Numbered from the stretch's first letter, positions 48,401 through 60,768 are shown. The stretch is DNA of 64,000 bases from Mycteria americana (GCF_035582795.1 NC_134370.1:50207501-50271500); one strand, 5' to 3'. Translations and numbers: made by a program. Notes: a model not told the origin generated them from the letters alone.

Positions 48401-51400
48401 CTGCTGCTGCTTGGACTTCAGTCACTCCCACTGAAATACAGGCTAATGCATGTGGCTCATAAGCATGCCCCGGGGGGGAACGGAACGACCACCACAAAAT
48501 GAAAACAAAACAAATAAAAAAAAAACAACAAAAAACCAACCCAAACCACACAACAACAACCAAAAAAAACAACCCCCACCACCAAACACAAAAAAAGCCC
48601 CCACCTAGAATAAAATTAAGTTCAGCCTCTCTATATGAAGCACTGAATGATTCATTTATGGGTCTGTTTTTCCTACTCCATCTAAAAATATGAAGAGATT
48701 TGTTTCTTCAGTTTCCTTTCAGACAGTATGGACATCTACAAACAGATCCTTTTTGAACAGAAGTGTTAGAGAAATATTTCCAGAGGAATGTGAAGCAGCT
48801 ACGACCATTGTCTAATACCTGAAATGTCATCCCTATTTGCCTGAAGTCAACAGTGATATTATATATTCTACAAGGTCTTAATTGTAGGATCAAATTATTT
48901 CTTAATAAGGATTAAATATCAGTAATAGTTACTCGATGCTAAAGCTTCCACATACTCCTTTGTCTTCTGTTCAGCAGCATCATATAACATGCTTAGCTTC
49001 ACACTATAATCTGTAGACTATTCTTTTAGGCTATTCATTTTCATATTCCACTTAATTATGCAGATTACTGAAATTCCACTAGTTTTTCTTAACGGACCGG
49101 TATGAAGAATAAACTTTGTAATTAAATATGCAAATAAAAGGCAACTCCTTTCATCTGATTAAACAAAAGCTACATAAAGACAGAGCTCCAGACAAGTAAT
49201 TTCTCAGTTTACTGAAGACCCTGTCTATAGACCAGTATCAGACAAAGAAGGGATTTTTCTTCCTTTAACAGCAAGCAAATGAAGTTTTATGGAAAAAAAC
49301 CTGGTTGTTTATATATGTTATTTGTAGATTACTACTATTTATACACACTATTTGCAGATTAGCTGAAAAAGGAAGCATTACACTTAACAAGTTAACACAA
49401 TGCAGTTTTAACCACCATTCTCTGTAAAACTGCTGTGCTTTTTCAGACATCTACTGTGAGTGTTAAGGTTGAGGCTCATGAATGTGTTGAGTCTGGAGGA
49501 AAGAAACTTCATAGAGAAGTGTCAAGATTTTGGTTTCCTTCTGTGCAGAGCTGTGCAATATCTTTGCCGCATCTGCTGTTTAGTATTGCTTACTGAAAGA
49601 AGAAATTTTCTTAGATTTTTCACAGAATATTAACACAACTTAAAAACTTAGATTCTCAAAGACATCCTGTGGAAAACTAGTTTCCTCATTACATCTTTAT
49701 TTCCATCAAATTAAGCTACTGAATTTCTGTATATAATGTTGGAAGCTCACCTTTGCATATGAACATTTAAATATCTTCTGTACTGTAGTAATTTAAAAAC
49801 CAAAACTTACACATCCACATACTCCTGAGTGCCATTATAACTGCTGATAAACTGAAATGGTATTTAAAAAAAAAAAGTTAATTTTAGTGTGTGTAAGCTA
49901 GCCTCAGTAGACTTTGTCTATAACAGTGTTTTTCATCCCTTCTTCCTAGGAGTTTCTAGTTGGGCTGCCTGCTCCTTATACAGCAGTATTAAATATAGTT
50001 AGACTTGCTACTCTAAAGAATCAATACACTGCAAACCAGTAATCTATTATCAAGAGAATGAGGGGTTAGCAAGCTTAACCTAAGAAGTTTAGCACAGGAG
50101 CTTACTTTACATGCTCTGAACTACCCTTGGAGGAAGTTGAAGAGGAAGCCTGCAGAGATTAACTGCTATACCTGATGGTAACTGTAATGACAAACACCAC
50201 TGCTTTCAAACACAAAGTCTTCATTCTGGTGTCACTTTTGGATTTTATAACTACTGTTAAAGTGCAGTTTAGAAGAGAGTACTACTTGCATCATGCCATT
50301 GCATGATATAATAGAGCAGTGAGATCAGTTTTTACTATAATGGTACTAAAATTAAAAACTAACTTTCAATAACTCACTATATGCAAGTTATAATGTCAAA
50401 AACTGAATTCAGATATAAATAACTGAGTACCCTTCTGGAAAACTGGGACTTACCACTCCAAGGGAGATAAAACTCCCATTTCTCCAGTTGTGAGATCAAG
50501 ACTCATGGTCGCAACTGCCTTAGAAATAACTGGTCAATCATGAGACCTGACAGGTATCTGTCATGTGGGGTTGATGCCAAGAGCAGGAAGGCATAGACAT
50601 TTGATCTGTAAACTGAAGAAGTTGAAAGAGCTACCAGACAAGCCCCAAGTCGCTTTCTTCCTATTAAGTAATCAAATAGGCACAAAAGCCTCACTTGATC
50701 AACCTCTCCTGTACAAGCATACTTGTGGTTCTCCAGAACAATGAGCAGGTAAGCTGGAGAAATCCCTGCTACAGGAGGTAAATGTTTATGTGGACAACAC
50801 GGCATTTACTGAGAGCTGCAAATAACAGAAACACCTGGTGCAGGAATTCCCAGAGCCAAAACTGTTGGACCTGAAAAATATTCATGAGATGCATCCCTGC
50901 AAGCTTGTCCTGTTCTCAAACTCTTCCCCCTAAGGATGTGCTTCTGCCACCGTCAGAAACATGAAACTCTGGTCCAAGTCAGTAGAGGCATTATATTTTT
51001 CAGAAGTGTTTCTATCCTTAATTAGTATTTTAGTGTGAACATATAAATGTGACTAAAATACTTTACAGAACAGTTAAGCAACTTCTAAGAAAACTAGGAG
51101 TTCAGAACTTCTGCATTTGCAAGTCAGTAGGGCACACCTAACTGTGCAGAAATCAGCACAGCACATGCCACTGCCCTAGCTGTCTGCTGCACTAAGTCTC
51201 CAGAGAGGTGAGGTTTTGCAGCCTCAGCTTTTCTCCTTTGGACATCTTCCCTTCCATCCCCCAAAACACAACCACAGTCCGCTCCTTAAATGAGTTATCT
51301 GAGGTAGGAGGTGCAGTTCACTGCAGTTTTAAATCCAAAGACCAGATTGTCTGTTTTCTGTCTGATCATAAAAATACTGTCACACATCAAAACAGTAAAG

Positions 51401-54400
51401 CGCCTCACACACAATACATTTCAGATAATTTGGCCACAAGACTAAAAGTTAACTGCTAAAACAAAACACAAAAAATGGAAACTCCTCCAAGATAATAAAA
51501 TAAAATCTAAAGTGACCCAAAAATAGCTAAAGAATACAAGTTTGCTCTATTGTCACTGAACTTTCTCAGTATTTGTGCAGAATTACATTCATTCCTGGAA
51601 GTTAAAGTAGATTCATACTTACTTCAAGGATTAGACTGAAAATAGAAATGACACCTTAGACTTCATAAAATCAGAAGATGAAAGTGGAGACATTTGAGAC
51701 TTCTAAAGGAAAGTGCATAAACTCCTCAGTAGGAAATGGAAAAAGCTAATAGCATTATCTAAATAAGAAAGCATTAATCTCTAAAATGACTATGTGGGGA
51801 GAGACCTCAGAAAGGCAAGCAGCAGCAAGTTGTTAAATATTTGAAGTTAATGATTCCAGTTCAAAGAACTTTTTTTATTCCCAGTAAGCAAGTTGTTCTT
51901 TAAAGTTATTACAGTGGTAAGAGGAGGATTAATTCTTGCTCCAAGTTACATACTGTACTGCAAGCCAAATTTAAGTTTATTTCCTGATGCCAGCAAGAAG
52001 AATAGGATTAGGGATACTGCCAAGGAAGAGAACTAGTTTACAAAATTAGTAGATACATATTCCTAACTTGTATAAAACACACAAATCCTAAAAACTCCTA
52101 TGACAAATGTCTTGAGCAGCAGAAAAATGTCTTTAACCTGTTAAGAATACACGAGAACGGGGCTGCATGCAGTCCCTGCCTATGGAAAAACCTTTAGCAT
52201 GATCCGTAACTTCAACCTGCATTTCAGCCAAGGGGAGAGAGGATGACCCATGGATTTGGGCCAAAGAACATGTAAAGAAACTGAAAAATCTTCTGGTTGC
52301 ATTGGGCACTAGTCAAAGCCCTACATTAGGCTTCATGTTCCCTCTTCCAACAACAAGCATGTAAATGGCATGGCTTTGTTTTACTTTCCTCTGCTGAGGA
52401 AACAAAGTATACCAAAAGAGCTGTGTAGTTTGTGTGAAAACCAGACTATGTTTAGCCACTACATTTAAGTTTGCGAAACTCATACAGTCCTTTAAGAAAA
52501 CCCACTGTGAAGGGCTGTACAGATTTAAATTTTGCTTTAAGTTAGGATACTGAGCAAACTTCTGCCATCTTAGAGCATATTTAACATGTTCTATTAAAAG
52601 TCCCGTGTTTTGGCAGCATAAAGGGGCATTTAAGTGCCACTAGGTTCACTCTCTCCTAGGTCAGTAGTGCAGCTACTGTTTTCAGTTCTCAAGCACTTAA
52701 GAGTGAACCCTCACAAGTCCTTTGAGAAATTATTTAAGCAGCGCAGCTATTTCTGGTGACCAACAAAAATACCACGGTTCCTCAGCAGCAGTTGAATACC
52801 CTGTTCCCTGTACTCAGCTGACCTTGTTTATGCACCAGCATCAACGAGAGTGTCTTGGAATGAGAAACAGCTATTATGTAAGCTGAATCTGCTGTTGTCA
52901 AACAAAAAAACAGCAGTGTTCATTTCAGCTCCCCTAGATGTGGAAGGAAAAAGCAAAAGGAAAGGCAATATTTGCCAAATGGGAAAGAACAGATAGCAAA
53001 AGAAAATCTGCAGTTTTAAGAGGCTTTCCATACCAAGGAAGAATGTTGACACTACAAAAACCTTTTTTCAGTTCTACCAAATTTTTAGATGACTGTAAAG
53101 CAGACCATGTCTTTCAGGCTGCAAGAGGATTTATTTTATTTAACAATTAAGGAGTCTTTACCCATTAGATCTGAGTTATAAATACAGAAATACACATAAT
53201 CTCAACAGGCATCTTCTCAAACTCTGAACAAACAGTTAAGTTTAAACAAATCCAGTAAGTGATCATTGTGTTTATGGTTAGTCAAGTCTTAAAACAGACT
53301 TGACTACACAGCAAAAGCAGTTTGGCACCTTATGTTTACCTGCTTTCAAATACTGAAATGCTGATCAGGTGTTGGGGTTTTTTTGTTTATTTGGTTTGCC
53401 CTTGGTTTTTTTTAAGGGGTGATCATTACTGTACACTTTCCTTCAGACAGCCTGATAGGTAACTATTGAATTCATATACAAATCAAAGAGCAGTCTCCTC
53501 TAGCCAGCTAACTCATGCTGCCTATTTCAGCAGAACATAAGTCTAAGGTATTTCTGACAGGTTTGCACTCAAGTCATATTAGAACTGCACTGGGACAGGA
53601 GCAGAAGACTTGTAGTTGAAGAACTCTGATAGAAGCATTTCTATTTTATTTCCTTTTCAAAGCAGATGGCTACAACCTGAATCTCTTTTCCATGTTGAAG
53701 TGTCAGTAACTAAGAGCAAGAAGTTTTTTTTCAATACTAGATAAAGTTCTTTAGAGCCAGTAACTCGTGACAAGAAATAGTCAAGATTCTGCTAACTAAA
53801 GGAGCCTTTTACCTAAATTCTTACGGTAACTAGATCTACCAAGAGTGCATCCAATATTAAAAGTGGATTGGCTTGGCTAGTGCTGAGCACTTTGAATGTA
53901 TATAGTTCTCACTACAAATCAAAAGAGGTTTACAACAGCAATTCTGTTGAATCTAATATAATTTTTAAGTGCAATTAGGCTTTTTAGAAAATATTTACTG
54001 GAAAAATAATCAAGCATAAGAACTAGAACAAAGCTGATTCCTTGGGCAAAAATCCAGGTGTTCCCTATATACCAATCCTAAATCTTATTCCTTCCCTAAA
54101 AACTTACAGGTCCCTCCCCTGTACCTAACTACTGCCCACATCCTCAACTATCAGCTTAATAAGAAATAGCACATCTTGTGTTTGGACATAATCTATGTGT
54201 CTGCTGCCTTGCCAAACAGCCTATAAAAACTTACGAGCTCACACAGCAGAGGGCACCAATTTAAGCACCTTCTTTCTGTACAGGTGACTTATGAAAATTT
54301 TAGAATCCTTACCTTTGGTTGACACTGGTCATGAACTGAAGTATTGAATTTCATGCGTTACACATTTTAAGCCTCTGCGAAACAAAATTTTTTTTCTTTG

Positions 54401-57400
54401 GAAGCCATGCTAAATAAAATTAAGGTTGTACGACATCATCATTCCCTCCTACATGCACCTTTGAGAAACAGAAGCTTCTCTGGAACTTGGCACTTGTGAC
54501 AAAACATTTCTAAGCCTCTGGAGAACAAACAGATTTTTTTTTTTTTTTTAAACAACTACCTGCTGGCAGGATCACTCAGAAAACTGTGATAATAAAGCTG
54601 CAGAGCTGCTGAAGGCCCCTTGTTTTATATCTGGCAAAAAAAACCCCCAATCCTTCAGTAATTTCCAAGTGATATAGAAACTACTGAGAAACAAACTCAT
54701 GCATAAAATGGATTTAAACCACAAATTTCTGGGTTTACTAAGTATGTTAAGTCACCCATGACTTTAATGCAGTCAGTTTTATATATGGCTTTATTTGTTA
54801 TTTTAATAAGGGCTCAGCAACCAAAAAGTCATGCTTACAACCTAGGTGCTTTCTGCTGATTCTGCAAGGAGCACTATTGTTCGTAACAAAGGCATCAAGC
54901 AAGAGACAGAGGGACAACCAAACAGATCTCTCTGGAAATTAGACAAGCAGTTAAATATAATTAACAAGTATGAAACGTGGATTTACATGTAAGAGTTGAC
55001 TCTAGTGAAAAGCTAAAAGATACTACTTCATCCAAAATGCCAAGAACACCCAAACACAGTTTGACAAAAGAAATTATCATAGCATTCTCCTAGGATGATT
55101 GAGAGTGCTTTGAAGTAGTTTTTGTGCCTCTGTAGGATGTGGACTGGCAACTAACTTCCTGTACCAAAGATTTTGACGAAAGATGAGTCCATTTACCAGA
55201 TGACCTTGGAATTTTAGCTGGCCTATTCAAACTTCTCTAAAAAGAGCTATTTAAGGTCCCATAACTTGAGACATTTGTCCTATATATGCTGGAAGTCAGC
55301 TACAGGTTAATTTACGTCTAGGTGCATAGCAGTAGGCTTTATTCACTGAAAACCATCTCTATTTTAAAGCCAGAAGTATTGCAAAGAAAAAAACACAAGT
55401 CATTAACTCACATTTAAGTGATCTTGCCTTTGATTTTTTCTGATTTTTTCTAAGATTGCAAGGTTCTCTTTTTCAATGCCTTCATCCTCAGATTTCTTCC
55501 CATCAACTGGTTCCTCCTCCTTCATATCATAGTGATCCAGATCTTCTATGTCCTACAGGATAAAGAAAATTCACTGTAACTTAACTATGCTCTTCATTCA
55601 GCAAAATCCTCTACAAGGGCATTTAGGGATACAGTCACATACTGCACAGCACTATGTATTAGTGATTGTTGGATGCCATTTCTGTTTTGCTCTAACTTCA
55701 CTCTCTCAGCCAACAGTATTCACTGGAAGTGTAGGGAGCCTTCACAATACGAATGAGACCCAAATTCACAACTTGTTTCTGGTCACAGAAACAAGCATAA
55801 TAAAACCTCTGCAAGAAGTTAAGGTTGTAGCGAATTCACCCATTAAAGTAGGCAGAAAACAGTAAGTTAAGGCATTTTGAACAGGGCTCGAGAATCCACA
55901 AGTACCCAAAGTTAGGGTGTCTCCAAGATGTTTCTACAAGCAGACTCTTTTTTTCAATTAGAATCCTAGCTATATTACACTTCTGGCAAACAATGATCAA
56001 CATATCTGGCAGGGCTACAGCAACCCCTTCAAGAAAGTTAAATATTAGAAAGCTACATGTAGTTTATTCAAGGTCAACATTTCAGCTGAAGCTTAGATGC
56101 AGCATTAGGATACAAGACAAAATTATGTGGTCAAGTATCCTGATCACATGAGCTAACATTTCAGTTCCGAGTTCTAGACTAAGACACTCAAAAATTTTCC
56201 ACTCTGTATTCTGAGACAGGGTTATCCTGTTGCAGAGGACCAATGTGAACTTAAGACAACTGCCTGTAAGGCAATTCAAGTGCTATTTGTGGAGAGGAGG
56301 GGAAGGATGTAAATACCTTGAAATGAAAAGGAAGCACTACGGCAGCCACACCAGCAAGCTATGAGTACACAACTAGCAGATATGCTCCAGTATGCAGTGC
56401 TCCACCACACCTGTGGCTACTCTTTAGGCACCATCTGTTTGCATGGCAGGAAAACTGGCCATAAATGCAAATTCAAGGATGTCTTACTATGTAAGAAATG
56501 CACCTATCTGGTGCCTTTGACAACACTGTTTTCTCCAACTGATTTTAGACTAAGTATTCTTAGATTTTAGACTAAGTATTCTTTAAAATGCTCATGTTTC
56601 TCAAAATAATGATACAGCCCTAGGAACTCTAAGCTGCTGTTCAATGCAGAAATTGGACTAGATTACAAATTGAAGATAGCAGTGCCACACACAATGTCAC
56701 CTGACAGCTTATAAATAATGACAGACATGACAATTTTTTTTGTTTAAAGTAACCCAAACAGAGTGCAAAAGGCCACTAACAAGTCTCCAAGCAAAAAGAG
56801 CCTTGTGGCAGCAGGATATGGGAGCGTACATACTATCTTTATAGAAACTCTGGCTCCAACAAATGTGGTCTGGATCAGGCTAAATATGGTGTAACAGAGG
56901 CTGCTTCAAATTAATTCCAGAACATGGGTAACATTTAGATCTTTTCTAAAGGAAGACCTTGTATTCAAAGAATGAGTTGTTCATTCCTACTACACACCTT
57001 CATCATTAAAAATCTAAATCTGAAGTAGTCAGAACACTTATATAATAGGCTGTTTAATAATAAGGCTATTTACAGTGGTTTGAAAAGCAAGCATCTTGGA
57101 GCTATTCTAACATGTTGTAGAAGTAATTGAAAGGGGTGGTTCTCACACAGTAAAAAGCCCATTAAAAGGAGCTTGCCAGACAGTGACATAAACCCCTTAA
57201 AGTTTAGCATGTCTGTTTCAGATGTCCTTCCATTTCCTTCAATGTATTATAGTTAAAAACTAGCTCACCTCTTTAATAAACCAGCAAACTGACCTACTCT
57301 TAGCCTGTCTGCTTCAATCTGGGAGGCACTTTCAACTGTATCAGAGCCGGTTCATATGCTGCTTGAAACAGGAGTTAACTATGCAAACTTACTGATTTGG

Positions 57401-59502
57401 CACACAATGTTATGTATTGTTTGACTAAAGCACAGATGTCCAATTCTCTGTATCCAAGTACCTCACAGCTGAGATCTAGGTTTAAGAAGAAAATTTCACT
57501 AGTTTTGGTGGTTGAAGTGAAAGGTGACATTAAGGTAAACATCCAAATTTTTAATTATCTTTTCTGTTGAACGCTAGGGGTATTACATTTTACAGTTTGG
57601 CTTAATAATTAGCCAGCCACTGCAGAGCAAAACGCTAGAATTCTACTAGATTAGGATAACAATTTAATATATATACATACTTCACCCATATCTTCTTCTT
57701 CCTCCTCCTCTGATGTAACTTCTTCTGTTGTTCCATTCTGCAATACAACAATGAGGTTTCTGCATAAATTGTGTATATGTTCCCTTCTTTCAAAAACAGG
57801 AAGTCTACTATCAAAGAGAAAGCAGTGTGTACGAAAGTTACACTTATCAAGGTCTGCAAAGGACTGAAGTTTAAAGTGAAAGATACTCCAGGAAAGCACC
57901 TTTGTGTATGACAGTGAAGAGATTTTTGCATGAAGAAAAGATAAACAGAATGTCACAATTAATTTCACATTAAGTTCTAAGTGGAAACTTAAGATTCAGA
58001 TAAGGATATCCTATTCTGAGACAGTGACAAATGCAATAAACAAGTCAAGCGGGTTATAACTCCTGATCTCTTAACCACGAAATAAGATCATTGCTCTGAC
58101 TAGAATTCATATACATGCTAGACCTCTAAAAAGAAAAAAAAAAAAAACACTTTAGACAACTTGATGGATTTTTGTCTCACTACCTAGAATTTCTATGCAA
58201 CAACTACTATCATCGTTGTTATTAGATTATTTGATAAAATACCAAAACAATCCATTGAGTTAATTTTTCATGGCTTTCCATTTCAGGATACCACTTCAAG
58301 CTCAGGAATTTTGAGCTGCAGAACTACTCAGGAACATTCCAATATACTTGTCCTCTGTTTACTCTTCCTTTAGCAAAGAAGGAATGCCACTGCTGTAGAC
58401 AACACAGGGGACTAGATGGATCTTTGGTCTGACTTACTAAGGCCATTCTTATTTAACTGGCAAATTATCTGACATTTCTGGCTAAGAAACTTTCCATGAG
58501 TTTGTTTTTGATTTTCAGAGCATAAGCAAGACTCTTCAATGAAGCTACTTCCTAATATTACAGGCCTATTGCTTTACAGTTGCACTGCTATGTGGGTGGC
58601 TGAGAGGAGACCTATAAGATTACAATTTGGCACATGACCAGAATTAAGCAAGTCATTTGTCATTACTCTGGTACTGTCACCACAGGAAAACCATCTGTTA
58701 CGCTACAGGAGTTTTTAGAAGTCATGTCATCTCAACATGTATAAGCAAAAGAAGATATAATAATCTTATTAAAAATACAAAAAAGAACAGTTACTGTCAG
58801 TTACCAGTTCTGTTTTCAGCACAATACAAAGCATTTTAGTTAACCAGAACATTTCACAACCCTTCACAACTCTTAATTTGTCAAGAGCCCAAAAAGTAAA
58901 CATGGCACCTCAGATACTCTCTACCCAAAGTAGCATATGGTCTTGATATCCTATGTCTCTGCAAGGGATTGAAAAGGAAGGAAAACATCAATAGTAGTTC
59001 ACCCAAATGCACACTGTAAAACATATACTCTTCAAGAAAAAGCAAACAGTGTTTAATCACATTGACATTTTGGAAAAAAGTAAATTTGGGAAGCACTAGG
59101 AATGCACAGCGATTGGCTTGAACAGTATTTCGGAGGGAATTAAACTGACAGCACTGGTATCACGTACACACCTTTCAATGATACAGAAACTCCAAAGGAA
59201 ATTGTGTAATATTATCACACCATTATTAAATGGATTCTGCAAACAAAATTCAGATTGAGGACACCATAAAGCAACAGTGCTTCATATCTCAGTTCTGGCT
59301 TACACAAGGTTTAATTGTTCCCACCATCTTGTTTCTTGGCATTGAAAAAACAACTCCTTTATTGCCATAAGGTGTCGTCCACAGCTTTTTAATTTACCTG
59401 TCCAGCTGGTAATGGCTGATCTAACATTTCGACATCTGGATGCTGAGGAAGATTATATAATCTGCAGAGGTCACATATTAATCTCTTCAGTTGTTGAAGA
59501 AG
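33454..59502 (-). CDS. UBE2Q2: Ubiquitin-conjugating enzyme E2 Q2, partial (eleven coding exons, 5' end off window)
   Basis: E2 enzyme that accepts ubiquitin from E1 as a thioester on its catalytic cysteine. Exons on the minus strand: 59502-59398, 57737-57681, 55552-55412, 47009-46925, 41646-41586, 39530-39440, 39129-39071, 37445-37397, 36477-36382, 35375-35309 and 33485-33454. They total 843 nt (280 residues plus stop) with every phase consistent. Human UBE2Q2 has 375 residues, so about 95 N-terminal residues (RWD-like region) lie right of the window. In order: a linker with [12 protein letters not shown], an acidic stretch (TSEEEEEED), a Lys/Glu helix ([20 protein letters not shown]), then the UBC fold starting near [14 protein letters not shown]. 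The active-site cysteine is in [13 protein letters not shown], followed by [20 protein letters not shown] and the end WYTPPKEDG. Near-identity to mammals makes the call firm. Confidence 0.96.
33486..35308 (-). other. UBE2Q2: UBE2Q2 intron before the last exon
   Basis: Non-coding. A possible MIR-like fragment at 34461-34505 and an A run at 34793-34806; nothing else recognised. Confidence 0.8.
34461..34505 (+). repeat. Possible MIR-like SINE fragment
   Basis: ATTTTAGAGGTAGGGAAACT followed by GAGG and, after a gap, a CAGTCAC motif recalls the conserved MIR core. It is short and divergent; only an alignment could confirm it. Confidence 0.3.
35309..35375 (-). CDS. UBE2Q2: UBE2Q2 coding exon
   Basis: Acceptor TTTCAG before 35375; donor AATG|GTATGT at 35309/35308. 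Encodes [20 protein letters not shown] and KN. Confidence 0.96.
35376..36381 (-). other. UBE2Q2: UBE2Q2 intron
   Basis: Non-coding; short overlapping ORFs only; nothing recognised. Confidence 0.85.
36382..36477 (-). CDS. UBE2Q2: UBE2Q2 coding exon (UBC C-terminal helices)
   Basis: Acceptor CTCCAG before 36477; donor AAG|GTAAAT at 36382/36381. Encodes 32 residues, [20 protein letters not shown] through [10 protein letters not shown]. Confidence 0.97.
36478..37396 (-). other. UBE2Q2: UBE2Q2 intron
   Basis: Non-coding; a T-rich run at 36570-36577; nothing else recognised. Confidence 0.85.
37397..37445 (-). CDS. UBE2Q2: UBE2Q2 coding exon with the catalytic cysteine
   Basis: Only 49 nt and too short to stand out as an ORF. 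Acceptor TTTCTAG before 37445; donor CAG|GTGAAC at 37397/37396. Encodes the end of a split Gly codon and [16 protein letters not shown], where the Cys is the ubiquitin-accepting residue of the family. Skipping it would remove the active site and shift the frame. Confidence 0.95.
37817..37868. repeat. A-rich / AAAC low-complexity tract
   Basis: A runs broken by C and CC, similar in composition to the tract in the UBE2Q2 3' UTR. Confidence 0.8.
38661..39017 (-). other. Intronic open frame with PR/SET-like VWYGD motif
   Basis: An open frame of 118 codons on the UBE2Q2 sense strand, starting about 50 bp inside the intron, with no ATG at its beginning. Residues about 27-47 read [20 protein letters not shown] plus D. 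Their spacing resembles the end of PRDM-family PR domains (ELxVWYxx after a VY/FY strand). A TTTGCAG acceptor lies near 39000. The rest shows no clear homology, with a hydrophobic C-terminal part ([10 protein letters not shown]). It may be chance, a decayed exon or retrocopy, or a cryptic exon. I would not call it a gene. Confidence 0.2.
39071..39129 (-). CDS. UBE2Q2: UBE2Q2 coding exon
   Basis: Acceptor CTTTTCAG before 39129; donor GGAGG|GTAGGT at 39071/39070. Encodes [19 protein letters not shown] and two bases of a Gly codon. Confidence 0.96.
39130..39439 (-). other. UBE2Q2: UBE2Q2 intron (310 bp)
   Basis: Non-coding, nothing recognised. Confidence 0.9.
39440..39530 (-). CDS. UBE2Q2: UBE2Q2 coding exon
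   Basis: Acceptor TTTATAG before 39530; donor AAG|GTATGT at 39440/39439. Encodes [20 protein letters not shown] and [10 protein letters not shown] after completing a Lys codon. Confidence 0.96.
39531..41585 (-). other. UBE2Q2: UBE2Q2 intron
   Basis: Non-coding; nothing recognised. Confidence 0.85.
41586..41646 (-). CDS. UBE2Q2: UBE2Q2 coding exon
   Basis: Acceptor TTCTACAG before 41646; donor CTAAA|GTAAGT at 41586/41585. Encodes [20 protein letters not shown] and two bases of a Lys codon. Confidence 0.96.
41647..46924 (-). other. UBE2Q2: UBE2Q2 intron (5.3 kb)
   Basis: Non-coding AT-rich DNA. Low-complexity spots are a GGTTTGGG plus T12 run at 43716-43732, an A run at 44936-44946, and an AT/CA-rich block at 46745-46832. 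Confidence 0.8.
46745..46832. repeat. AT/CA-rich simple-sequence block
   Basis: Alternating TATA, ACAT and CACA units, an imperfect microsatellite in the UBE2Q2 intron. Confidence 0.75.
46925..47009 (-). CDS. UBE2Q2: UBE2Q2 coding exon (start of the UBC fold)
   Basis: Acceptor TTTGTTTCAG before 47009; donor ACAG|GTAACG at 46925/46924. Encodes [20 protein letters not shown] and YRSQSYKT, identical to mammals as I remember them. Confidence 0.97.
47010..55411 (-). other. UBE2Q2: UBE2Q2 intron (8.4 kb)
   Basis: The largest intron with both ends in view. Low-complexity spots: A-rich run at 47804-47829, AAC/CCA-rich tract at 48495-48602, T/GGTTT-rich tract at 53370-53413, T14 run at 54534-54549. 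No gene recognised; ORFs up to 100 codons match nothing I know. Confidence 0.8.
48495..48602. repeat. A-rich / AAC, CCA low-complexity tract
   Basis: About 108 bp almost without T or G. The UBE2Q2 sense strand is correspondingly T/G-rich. Confidence 0.85.
55412..55552 (-). CDS. UBE2Q2: UBE2Q2 coding exon (acidic/charged linker)
   Basis: Acceptor TCCTGTAG before 55552; donor AAAT|GTGAGT at 55412/55411. Encodes 47 residues from [20 protein letters not shown] to KNQRQDHLN. Confidence 0.96.
55553..57680 (-). other. UBE2Q2: UBE2Q2 intron
   Basis: Non-coding. Contains a 22-bp tandem duplication at 56541-56583; nothing else recognised. Confidence 0.85.
56541..56583. repeat. Tandem duplication, 22-bp unit, 2 copies
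   Basis: GATTTTAGACTAAGTATTCT starts at 56541 and again at 56563. A local duplication in an intron. Confidence 0.85.
57681..57737 (-). CDS. UBE2Q2: UBE2Q2 coding exon (acidic stretch)
   Basis: Acceptor TATTGCAG before 57737; donor GAA|GTATGT at 57681/57680. Encodes 19 residues, [19 protein letters not shown]. The Glu run is slightly shorter than in human. Confidence 0.95.
57738..59397 (-). other. UBE2Q2: UBE2Q2 intron
   Basis: Non-coding; an A run at 58133-58146; nothing else recognised. Confidence 0.85.
59398..59502 (-). CDS. UBE2Q2: UBE2Q2 coding exon (first one visible in the window)
   Basis: Acceptor TTTTTATAG before 59502; donor CAG|GTAAAT at 59398/59397. Encodes 35 residues from [19 protein letters not shown] to [12 protein letters not shown]. 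Begins in phase 0. Confidence 0.95.
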
Positions 59503-60768
59503 CTATAAAAAAATAAAACATGGAAACATCTATTTAAACAAAAGCACAGAACAATATATTTTGAATGTTCTTCACCTGTTGGTACTGAACTTTCAGTCAG
59601 TATACAGCATTTAAACCTGCACGCACTGGAATAAAGTTTAAAGACCCCTCTTTTTCCTCTGTAGTCATTGTAATAAAATCCCCACAATGGGAAACCAAGG
59701 ACATGGTAAGTTAAAGATGGCTCCTGTTCATTTCCTCATGCCAAGTGAAGAAAGACATGAGCAAAAGAATAATCTGCTCAGGTGGCATCATCCATTCCAG
59801 GCATAGGTGTCAGCCATAGATCATTAGGGAATAACCAAATGGTCATATTCCATGAGACAAGATGGTCCATTCCAGTTTCCTAGGTTAAAGAACCATGTCT
59901 TAAAAAAAAAAAAAAAAAAGGAGGAACAGTCTGATTTTCCACATCCTGAATCCATTTCTTGAGCACACCAGTGAGGCACTAGAAGCAAGACAAACACTGT
60001 ACAAGGCATGGAAACTAGCCAACCTCTGAGCTAGAGCCCAAGTAGCCTGCTTGCCATATCTTGTATCAGGTTGAGGCACAATCTGTTACTATCAGTGATT
60101 TCCATTTCCAGCTTTCGGTGTTACATTGACTGTGTTCTGTTAACTGCAAAATATGGAACACCTTTCACTTGCTGTAATGCTATCCAGAAAATAAATGTAG
60201 TTCTGCAGAAACAGTGAAACATTAAGTTTGCTTCTTGATCACCATGCTAATTAAGTGGATTTCCATAGCTGTTAACTAGGAATCTGAGGCTGCCCAGAGA
60301 AAGTTAAGGCCAAGACCATAAAAGACTGTACTGCTGCATTTCCTAACTTTTCAAGGTCTTTGCATAGCTATGTCAGAAAAACAAAGAAAAGACTGCAGAA
60401 TACGTTTGCAAAATGGTCAACGCTTCATTATTTGCAGAGTAATACACTAGATGAAGCTTGCAAGAATTATACATCCAATGGACTTTTCTTCCAGATACCA
60501 AAGGGAACTTGTCTTGCCACTTATAGAAGGCAGCATGCAAGACAGCCATTTCTGTACACATATCCTTCAGCGCTACTAGTAGTTATTTTTAGAGTGGCAA
60601 CCCCCACTCCCCTTTAAGTATCTCTCCATAAAGGAGGGAGGCTCAGGCAATGTGGCCTCATCCAAGAAAGGACAGTATAAACAGTATAGACTGTATTATC
60701 CTGAAAGAATGATACCTCTACAACACTACTTGGTGTTTGTATACTGTATTTCTCAAAATATACAATAA

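Noticed and set aside
50503-50805. 100-codon minus-strand ORF in the large UBE2Q2 intron
   Set aside because: No known domain, no flanking splice sites that fit UBE2Q2, and composition like the surrounding intron.
55548-55865. 105-codon plus-strand ORF overlapping a UBE2Q2 exon boundary
   Set aside because: Antisense to a confirmed exon boundary; no similarity to a known protein.
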